Shown here: positions 25,062 to 32,172 of the stretch, one piece after another
How positions within the stretch are numbered: the first letter of the stretch is position 1
How the letters are laid out: the number at the start of each line of letters is the position of its first letter
Assembly: GCA_945878925.1 (NCBI GenBank)
Contig: CAMDXE010000006.1
Location: 1-40,855 of the forward strand
Length of the DNA stretch: 40,855 nt
Direction: 5' to 3'
DNA from: Chitinophaga pinensis
GTDB lineage: Bacteria > Bacteroidota > Bacteroidia > NS11-12g > UBA9320
Program-made: the position numbers and the translations under genes
Notes under the pieces: generated by a model
What the model was told of the DNA's origin: nothing
Database searches by the model: none
Seen by the model: only the letters and a program-made list of their open reading frames with translations

Positions 25062-27506
25062 TTATTTAAATTTATATGAATAGGTGAGTGTAGGAATTAT
25101 TCGGAATAAGCTTACTTGTTTAAGCTCACGCTCCTCATTATTGCTCGAAAAATTGCCGCCCAAAATACCTTTATAGCCTTTAGTGCCTACATAATAAAAG
25201 AAAGGATTGGCTCTATTGTATACATTATAACAACTCAATTCCCACATACGGGTTCCTCTTTTTTTAGGTTTACTCATCTGAAACCCAATGTCGGCTCGGT
25301 GGTACGGTGCCATTCGCGAGGCGTTTTTTCCACCGTATTCGGTTATCAAAAGGCCATTAAACATAGAATTGGCCAATGACCCAACCCCACTTTGGCCAGG
25401 TATATGCGATCCGCCTACAAATTCGGATTGAGGCAAAGTGATGGCATTGCCGGTGCCATAAACCCATGTTGCCGAAATAACCATATTTTCCTTTATTTCA
25501 TATATGCCTACAACCGAAATATCATGCCTTCGATCGTGACGAGGAAAGTATTCTTTTCCAAAATTTACTTCTGCAAATTGTACTTTGGTCCAACTTAAGG
25601 TATAGCCAACCCATCCTGTAAATTTGCCCTCCTTTTTTTGAGCAAAAACTTCGATGCCATAACTTTTTCCTTGGCCACGTGTTATATTATTTTGCCAATC
25701 TACTTCTTCGGCATTGCCCCCATTTAATTGATCGGCTACCTGAATAAAGGTAGCGCCATCTTTATAGGTAATAATATTTTGAAGGGCTTTGTAATACCCT
25801 TCGAGCGACAAACTGAACCCTTGATCGTAGAAATCCTTTGCCAATCCTGCGGCAATTTGGTGGCTGCGTTGTGGAATTATTTTTTCGGTGGCGGGTACCC
25901 ATAAATCGGTTGGCAACCCAACGCCAGTATTGCTCAGTAAATGAATGTATTGATTCATGGTGGCCCATGAAATTTTAGCCGATAATCTGGGAATAATTAT
26001 ATAATTACCCGAAAACCGAGGTTCGGCGTTGAGGTATGTTTTGCCCCCTTCAACAAGGGTGAACGATGTAAATCGCAAGCCAGGATTTAGATTTATTTTA
26101 TTTGTAAGCTTCCAAATATCTTCTACAAACAATCCCCCCTCTATCGCTTCAATATTTTTCTTTTTATCGATATTGTCAATTGGAAATTCTGAGCTTTTGA
26201 TGGCAAAAGCGCTTGGAGTAAATAAATGACGCGTTATTAAAGCCCCTGTTTTTACCGTATGGTTAGGATTCGGAATATAATCAAGGGTTGATTTTAGGGT
26301 AAGATCGTAAATACCACTAAAGTAGCTAAGCTTAAAACTTTCGGCATTGTACTTGCTTTCTACCCCAATGCCAAACTGGTATTGCGAGTAAATTGCAGAA
26401 GTATTCAAAAAAAGCTTAGGGTTTATTAAATGCGTCCATCGCACGGTCCCCGTGCCATTGCCCCAGTGAAAATCAATATTTTCGCTTGTTTTATCCAGTC
26501 CGCCATTCCCATTGCTAAATTCATCGCTGAATTTGAGATAGAGCTTGTCCTTTCCAAAATATCCACTTATAAAAAGCCTATCTTTTTTCGAAAGCTCAAA
26601 GTTACATTTAGCATTAAAATCATAAAAATAATATCCCGTGCGGGTAGTGCCATTCGAAGCCGCAAAGATGAAGGGTTGGGTAAGAATATCGAAATAGGTT
26701 CGCCTTGCTGAAATCAAAAAAGATGATTTACCTTTTTTTATTGGTCCTTCAAAAACCCCTCTCGATGCAATGGCTCCAATGCCAAATTCGCCTGTATATT
26801 TTTGCTTGTTGCCATCTTTCATTTGCATATCAATGACACTGCTTAGTCGGCCGCCATAACGTGCCGGAAACCCTCCCTTGGTAAGCTCAACGCTTTTTAG
26901 CGCATCGCCATTAAATACCGAAAAAAAACCGAACAAATGCTGGGCATTATAAACGGGGGCATCGTCCAAAATAATTAAATTTTGATCGGGGCCGCCGCCT
27001 CTTACATATAGCCCGCTTTGACCTTCGGTGCCTTTTTGAACGCCTGGCAGCAATTGAATAACCTTAAAAACGTCTTTCTCGCCTAAAAGTGCCGGTATAT
27101 CTTTGATTTGTTTGATTGGAATATCGATGGTGCTCATTTGAGGCTTATCGGCAATGGTATTGGATTGCCCTCTTACAACCACTTCTTTTAAATCATTAGC
27201 ATGAACTAGCTCTACATCAAAATTATAATTGCGATTTAAAAGGATTTCTTTAGTTTGCTTGGCATATCCTATATAGCTAAATATTATAGTAATAGTATCG
27301 CGTGGCAGTGTGATGGAATAAAATCCATAACTGTTGGTAGTTGTGCCTTTTTTGAGCTGTGGTAAATAAATACTTACCCCAGGCAACAACTCACCGCTTC
27401 CTTTTTCTTGTACAATACCTGAAATCGTAAATTTTTCCTTTTGCTGAGCAAATGAAAGAACCGGAAATAACAACAAAAGGCCAATTAATTTAAGATGTAA
27501 TAGCAT
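25062..27506 (-). CDS. TonB-dependent outer-membrane receptor
   Basis: 814 residues from the ATG at 27506, which begins directly with the signal peptide; a TTG seven codons upstream is also open. A carboxypeptidase-regulatory-like domain (about 27-105, with GELLPGVSIYLP and TNSYGFYSITLP) precedes the plug (about 120-230, with GLYVRGGGPDQNLIILDDAPVYNAQHLFGFF) and the beta-barrel. It imports an unknown substrate across the outer membrane using TonB energy; exbB/exbD-type genes lie about 10 kb away. The C-terminus ends in FKF..., here TYSYKFK, as expected for a barrel strand. It is not a SusC/SusD pair, because no SusD gene follows; DUF4249 does. Confidence 0.94.
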   Translation of the reverse strand: MLLHLKLIGLLLLFPVLSFAQQKEKFTISGIVQEKGSGELLPGVSIYLPQLKKGTTTNSYGFYSITLPRDTITIIFSYIGYAKQTKEILLNRNYNFDVELVHANDLKEVVVRGQSNTIADKPQMSTIDIPIKQIKDIPALLGEKDVFKVIQLLPGVQKGTEGQSGLYVRGGGPDQNLIILDDAPVYNAQHLFGFFSVFNGDALKSVELTKGGFPARYGGRLSSVIDMQMKDGNKQKYTGEFGIGAIASRGVFEGPIKKGKSSFLISARRTYFDILTQPFIFAASNGTTRTGYYFYDFNAKCNFELSKKDRLFISGYFGKDKLYLKFSDEFSNGNGGLDKTSENIDFHWGNGTGTVRWTHLINPKLFLNTSAIYSQYQFGIGVESKYNAESFKLSYFSGIYDLTLKSTLDYIPNPNHTVKTGALITRHLFTPSAFAIKSSEFPIDNIDKKKNIEAIEGGLFVEDIWKLTNKINLNPGLRFTSFTLVEGGKTYLNAEPRFSGNYIIIPRLSAKISWATMNQYIHLLSNTGVGLPTDLWVPATEKIIPQRSHQIAAGLAKDFYDQGFSLSLEGYYKALQNIITYKDGATFIQVADQLNGGNAEEVDWQNNITRGQGKSYGIEVFAQKKEGKFTGWVGYTLSWTKVQFAEVNFGKEYFPRHDRRHDISVVGIYEIKENMVISATWVYGTGNAITLPQSEFVGGSHIPGQSGVGSLANSMFNGLLITEYGGKNASRMAPYHRADIGFQMSKPKKRGTRMWELSCYNVYNRANPFFYYVGTKGYKGILGGNFSSNNEERELKQVSLFRIIPTLTYSYKFK

Positions 27507-27549
27507 TGGTACAATAATACTCTCCAAAACGAAATTTCAGTATAAAAAA

Positions 27550-29115
27550 TTATTCTACCTCATCCACCAGATCATCCTCATCCGTTGTGGTATTTGATAA
27601 ATCTGATTCATAGTCTATGGCCTCTCCAAGTAAAGCAATTGTTTGTTCTTTTGGGAGTTCATGAACTGTTCTCAAATGCCTTTCGATGGCTCGTGATCGT
27701 AAACCGGCTTTATCAATAACATTGGTGGCTTCCTGAAGTTTTTTCTTTGTTTTAGCTAGAATGTCTCCGAAACTTCCAAATTGTGTTTTAACTGCACCCA
27801 AAACTTCCCATACCTCACTCGATCGTTTTTCGATTGCAAGTGTATTGAATCCCATTTGCAAACTGCTTAAAAATGCCACAAGATTGGTGGGACCCACCAC
27901 GGTAACCTTAAAGTCTCTTTGTAATATTTCAAATAAACCCGCACGCCTTAATATTTCAGCATATAAGCCCTCGGTTGGAACAAACATAATTGCAAAATCT
28001 GTTGTGGTAGGCGGATTTATGTATTTTTCTTTAATATCCTTTGCATTTTTCTTAACAGAATTTTCAAATTGCTTAGAAATAGTTTCTACTTCTTTAGGAT
28101 TCATATTCGTAATATTTTCATAGGCGTCCATCAGGCGTTGGTAATCTTCGCTCGGAAATTTTGAATCTATTGACAAAAGCAATGGTTTATTATCGGCATT
28201 TTTCCCTGGAAGTTTAATGGCATATTCTACTCTTTCTTGTGTGCCTTCTTTTACAATTGCATTTTGCTCATATTGTTCGCGTGATAATATTTGTTCGAGT
28301 ATCGCACCAAGCTGAATTTCACCCAGATTTCCTCTCGTTTTTACATTTGTTAGTACTTTCTTCAAATCGCCAACACCCGATGCCAATGTTTGCATTTCGC
28401 CTAAACCCTGATGAACTAAGTCTAGCCTTTCGCTGATTAATTTAAAGGATTCATTAAATCTTTTTTCAACAGATTCTTGTAATTTTTCATCCACAACATT
28501 TTTCATTTCATCTAATTTCTTGCCATTTTCAACTTGTAAATTTTGAAGTTTTTCTTCAACAGTTAATCTGATTTCTTTCAATTTAGCCTCGGTATCCTGT
28601 TTGATTTGCTCCTGTTTAAGTGAAAGATCACTAAATTTCTGCCTTTGTAGGTCATTAAAATCTTTAACGTTCTGGGTAAATTTATCTTCAAATGATTTAA
28701 GGGAACTTGTTTGCTCTGTTCTGTTTTCTTTGGCTGATTGGTTTAATTGAACTTTTAAATCACTTGTTTTTTCTTCAAAGGATTTAAGCAATTCTGTTAA
28801 TTGATTTGAAAATGTATCGAATTGATTTTTTTGAGCGGTTGAAAGACCTGTGATGGTATTTGTTAGAGTATCACCGAGTGTCTTAAATGAGTTATTTAAT
28901 TCCTCTCTGTTTTCTTTAAACGATTTTTGATTTTCTATCCTATTTTGTCCAAATTCACTCCTAATTAAGGGATCTATTTTTGTTAAATCAGAATCCATCT
29001 TAATTAACTTGGTATTCAGATCTTCTGAATTATCTTGTACTTTTCGTGTAATCGTCAGCCAAATATTTAATACTAAAAGTGCAATTATGACTGCTAATAG
29101 AATGGGTATTATCAT
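27550..29115 (-). CDS. rmuC: DNA recombination protein RmuC
   Basis: 521 residues. RmuC-family protein, linked in E. coli to limiting inversion at inverted repeats; the mechanism is unclear and a nuclease-like core is suspected. One N-terminal membrane helix (about 1-22) is followed by a long coiled coil (about 30-235, rich in Lys, Glu and Gln). The conserved RmuC domain (about 245-480) starts NVKTRGNLGEIQLGAILEQI and includes LLLSIDSKFPSEDYQRL, FAIMFVPTEGLYAEILRR and VVGPTNLVAFLSSLQMGF. It stands alone, between the TonB receptor and the divergent symporter. Confidence 0.95.
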   Translation of the reverse strand: MIIPILLAVIIALLVLNIWLTITRKVQDNSEDLNTKLIKMDSDLTKIDPLIRSEFGQNRIENQKSFKENREELNNSFKTLGDTLTNTITGLSTAQKNQFDTFSNQLTELLKSFEEKTSDLKVQLNQSAKENRTEQTSSLKSFEDKFTQNVKDFNDLQRQKFSDLSLKQEQIKQDTEAKLKEIRLTVEEKLQNLQVENGKKLDEMKNVVDEKLQESVEKRFNESFKLISERLDLVHQGLGEMQTLASGVGDLKKVLTNVKTRGNLGEIQLGAILEQILSREQYEQNAIVKEGTQERVEYAIKLPGKNADNKPLLLSIDSKFPSEDYQRLMDAYENITNMNPKEVETISKQFENSVKKNAKDIKEKYINPPTTTDFAIMFVPTEGLYAEILRRAGLFEILQRDFKVTVVGPTNLVAFLSSLQMGFNTLAIEKRSSEVWEVLGAVKTQFGSFGDILAKTKKKLQEATNVIDKAGLRSRAIERHLRTVHELPKEQTIALLGEAIDYESDLSNTTTDEDDLVDEVE

Positions 29116-29237
29116 GATTTATTTTAAAAATTTAAAACTACGAATTTAAGATGTAATAAAATTAAGATGTTAGGATGTTGAGAAATTTTCAAATTTTCAA
29201 ATCCCCAAATCTTCAAATCCTTTGTATGTTCGCAGCC

Positions 29238-30707
29238 ATGAATCCAGAAATAATTCTACTTATTATAGGTCTTTATTTTTTAATGTTGGTAGCTATATCT
29301 TGGATGACCTCGAAAAATGCTGATTCAAAAGATTATTTTATAGGCAACAAAAAATCAATATGGTGGTTGGTTGCCTTAGGCATGATTAGCGATAGCCTCA
29401 GCGGAGTAACCTTTATTTCGGTTCCAGGAAATGTATTTGGCGAAAAATTTAGCTATATGCAAGTGGTGTTTGGGTACGTTATAGGCAATTTTATTACCGC
29501 CTATATTCTTTTGCCCCTGTATTACAGGCTTAATCTCACCTCCATTTATAGCTATCTTGGACAAAGGTTTGGGACTATAACCCAAAAAACCGGTTCTTTT
29601 TATTTTTTACTCAGTCGCACCTTGGGTGCAGCTGCACGTTTATATTTGGCTGCAGGCGTTTTGCAAACTTATTTATTTCAACCCTTCGGCATACCGTTTC
29701 CTATATCTGTCCTAATTATTATTAGCCTTATTCTAATTTATACATATAGAGGCGGAATCAAGTCTCTGGTTTGGACCGATGCCTTGCAATCGGTGTTTTT
29801 GTTAACAGCCTTAGGCTTAACCCTTTTTAACTTATACGCCTATATAAACTGGAATACTGCATGGACTATTATCGAAGAAAATAACTTCAACCAGGTATTC
29901 GTTTGGGATTGGTTGCCTAAAAACAATTTTTTTAAGATGATTCTGGGAGGCATTTTTATTGCGGTAACCATGACAGGAATGGACCAAAATATGATGCAAA
30001 AAAATCTGAGTTGCAAAAACATAAAGGAAGCACGAAAAAACATATTGTCGTACAATAGCACGCTTATTGTTATTAATTTCTTTTTTTTAAGTTTAGGCGT
30101 TCTGCTCTATGTTTTGGCGAGCCAACAAGGAATTGATTTGCCGCTGAAACCCGATGGCAAAGTGGCCACAGATGGCATGTTTCCAATGATGGCCTTTAAT
30201 CATTTAGGCGCCATCGCGGGATTAATTTTTATTGTAGGACTCACTGCAGCTACGTTTTCGAGTGCCGATTCGGTTCTTACCACCTTAACCACCAGTTTTT
30301 GCATCGATTTTTTAAAGGTAAATCCTGAAGAAGTTGAATCAAAATCGAATAAAAACCGAAGGCATGGCATTCATATCTTATTTGCCATCGCTATTTTAAT
30401 AAGCATCTTATTGATTCAAAAACTGAATAACGGTGCCATTATCACTACCATTCTTACTGTGGCAGGATATACATATGGCCCATTGTTGGGTATGTTTGCT
30501 TTTGGTATTTTTACTAAAATTAATATCCGAGAAAAGGGAGTAATTGCCGTTTGTTTGATAGCACCAATCCTAACCTATTTCATAGATCTGTATCTGCCAA
30601 TTCATACCGGTGGATTTCAGCTAGGGTTCTTAAACTTACCTGTAAATGGCGCGCTTACTTTTGTGGGATTGTGGTTTATAAAAAAATCAACGCACATAGT
30701 ACTTTAA
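29238..30707 (+). CDS. Sodium:solute symporter
   Basis: 489 residues from the ATG at 29238; ATG codons at 29226 and 29175 are in frame, but the first hydrophobic helix begins right after 29238. SSS-family secondary transporter with about 13 hydrophobic segments. The family motifs are DYFIGNKKSIWWLVALGMISDSLSGVTF near the start, GGIKSLVWTDALQ, and GLTAATFSSADSVLTTLTTSF, whose serines lie in the sodium-binding part. The substrate (sugar, sialic acid or amino acid) cannot be told. A simple CAAATC-rich stretch precedes the gene, and a terminator-like hairpin follows it. Confidence 0.92.
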   Translation: MNPEIILLIIGLYFLMLVAISWMTSKNADSKDYFIGNKKSIWWLVALGMISDSLSGVTFISVPGNVFGEKFSYMQVVFGYVIGNFITAYILLPLYYRLNLTSIYSYLGQRFGTITQKTGSFYFLLSRTLGAAARLYLAAGVLQTYLFQPFGIPFPISVLIIISLILIYTYRGGIKSLVWTDALQSVFLLTALGLTLFNLYAYINWNTAWTIIEENNFNQVFVWDWLPKNNFFKMILGGIFIAVTMTGMDQNMMQKNLSCKNIKEARKNILSYNSTLIVINFFFLSLGVLLYVLASQQGIDLPLKPDGKVATDGMFPMMAFNHLGAIAGLIFIVGLTAATFSSADSVLTTLTTSFCIDFLKVNPEEVESKSNKNRRHGIHILFAIAILISILLIQKLNNGAIITTILTVAGYTYGPLLGMFAFGIFTKINIREKGVIAVCLIAPILTYFIDLYLPIHTGGFQLGFLNLPVNGALTFVGLWFIKKSTHIVL

Positions 30708-30762
30708 CCACTTTTCTAAAAAACCCTTCTCATATTTATAAAAACAATAGTGTATAGGATTG

Positions 30763-30802
30763 AATTAGTCAATTCTTAATTTCGCTAATTGGCTAATTTT
30801 TT
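30763..30802 (+). terminator. Intrinsic terminator after symporter gene
   Basis: AATTAGTCAATT (30763-30774) pairs with AATTGGCTAATT (30787-30798), one pair being G-U, with a 12-base loop and T-run through 30802. It lies 55 bases after the symporter stop. The stem is AT-rich but long. Confidence 0.5.
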
Positions 30803-30872
30803 CACCAACTTTCCACTATTTATTATAGTTAAGCTCGATTATTGAAGATACTAAATGATTCTTAAAAATCAA

Positions 30873-30917
30873 ATTATCGGATATTATGCAAAAATATTTT
30901 GCATAATATCCGATAAT
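30873..30917. repeat. Long perfect palindrome upstream of ATPase
   Basis: Arms of 21 bases (30873-30893 and 30897-30917) are perfectly complementary around a three-base centre. The arm core reads TTATCGGATATTATGCAAAA. It ends 60 bases before the ATPase ATG and 27 bases before its candidate -7 element. It could be a regulator binding site, a cruciform-forming site or a trace of a mobile unit. The symmetry is seen directly; the role is open. Confidence 0.8.
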
Positions 30918-30943
30918 AGCTAATAATTTTTGCGAATTATACA

Positions 30944-30951
30944 TATATTTG
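30944..30951 (+). promoter_or_regulatory. Candidate -7 element for ATPase gene
   Basis: TATATTTG matches TAnnTTTG exactly, 26 bases before the ATPase ATG, giving a short leader of about 20 bases. No TTG stands at the usual -33 distance, so an activator acting at the upstream palindrome is one possibility. Confidence 0.4.
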
Positions 30952-30976
30952 CTATTACAATAGATAATTAGCAGCG

Positions 30977-32158
30977 ATGTTTACACGAAAAATTTATCCA
31001 ATTCTAGAAAATCACTTGAGCCAAAAACAGGTAACTGTAATTACTGGTTTGCGTCGTGTTGGGAAATCTACGGCCTTAAAACACCTACTGAATGTATCTA
31101 GTATTGAAAACAAAATTTATCTTGATTTGGAAAGATTGGAAAATCAAAATATTTTTTTACAAAATTCATATAAGGATATAGAAAGGGCCATAGAAATACT
31201 TGGTTTTGATTTTTCACAGCCGGGTATTATTGCTATGGATGAAATACAAATGGCCAAAAACAGCAGCAGTGTTATTAAAGCCTTGTATGACGAGTATGGA
31301 ACAAAATTTATAGTTACGGGTTCCAGTTCATTTTATATTAAAAATCATTTTTCAGAAAGTTTGGCTGGACGAAAACGAATATTTGAACTCAACCCATTAG
31401 ACTTTGAGGAGTTTTTGCAATTTAAAGAAATAGATACTAAGCCTTTGCAAAAAGAAAAAATGAAACCCTTTTTACCCATGTATTACGATTTATACAAAAA
31501 ATGGTATGAGGAATATTTAGCGTATGGAGGATTTCCAGAAGTGGTACTTGCTCCAAAGGCAGAATATAAGGTTGATTATTTAAAGGATGTTTTAAACTCA
31601 CACATTGAGTTGGATGTAAAATTATTGGGCGATGTAAGTTCGTCGGATATACTTTACAAATTAATACTTTTGCTTGCCAATAGAGTAGGCAGCAAAATGG
31701 ATTTTACAAAAATTGCCAGCCTCTTGGGTATAAATAGAATGAAGGTTAAGGACTACATTTTACTTCTTGAATACACGTATTTAATAAAAACAATTAAGCC
31801 TTTTACGAAAGGAAAAGACAAAGAAATAACCAAACAACCTAAAATTTATTTTTCCGACAACGGATTATTGCAAATATGCGGTCAAACATCAAGCGGCGCT
31901 ATTTTTGAAAACGCAATAGCAAACCAGCTAAGTAATTTAGGTGAAGTGAATTTTTATGAGAAGAGCTCGGGTACAGAAATTGATTTTATATTAAATAAAA
32001 AAACTGCTATAGAGGTAAAAGAAACTCCCAGTGATTTTGATCTGAAAACATTGGAACGAAGAGCCAAGCCTCTAGAATTGGAAACCAATTTATTGATTGG
32101 AAAGAATATAGCTCCAAGTGGGTACTCTAATTTTATTTGGGGAGGAAATATTTTTTAG
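30977..32158 (+). CDS. AAA ATPase with DUF4143 domain
   Basis: 393 residues. P-loop ATPase of the AAA_14/DUF4143 group, function not established; members are frequent, variable accessory genes. The Walker A GLRRVGKST is at residues 24-32, the Walker B IIAMDEIQ at 84-91, and a sensor-like FIVTGSSS at 111-118. The middle has GRKRIFELNPLDFEEFL and EEYLAYGGFPEVVL, both typical of the group. The C-terminal DUF4143 part (about 205-370) contains SSGTEIDFILNKKTAIEVK, a PD-(D/E)xK-nuclease-like pattern that may be structural rather than active. It is a single gene with its own apparent promoter, preceded by a long perfect palindrome, and AT-rich by eye. Confidence 0.93.
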   Translation: MFTRKIYPILENHLSQKQVTVITGLRRVGKSTALKHLLNVSSIENKIYLDLERLENQNIFLQNSYKDIERAIEILGFDFSQPGIIAMDEIQMAKNSSSVIKALYDEYGTKFIVTGSSSFYIKNHFSESLAGRKRIFELNPLDFEEFLQFKEIDTKPLQKEKMKPFLPMYYDLYKKWYEEYLAYGGFPEVVLAPKAEYKVDYLKDVLNSHIELDVKLLGDVSSSDILYKLILLLANRVGSKMDFTKIASLLGINRMKVKDYILLLEYTYLIKTIKPFTKGKDKEITKQPKIYFSDNGLLQICGQTSSGAIFENAIANQLSNLGEVNFYEKSSGTEIDFILNKKTAIEVKETPSDFDLKTLERRAKPLELETNLLIGKNIAPSGYSNFIWGGNIF

Positions 32159-32172
32159 CCTCTCGCAAATAC

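Noticed and set aside
25671-25686. CACGTG-containing site as parS
   Set aside because: Only the central six bases match; the flanks do not fit TGTTNCACGTGAAACA, and it lies inside the TonB receptor gene. Other CACGTG sites in the window (around 23066 and 24677) also lack the flanks.
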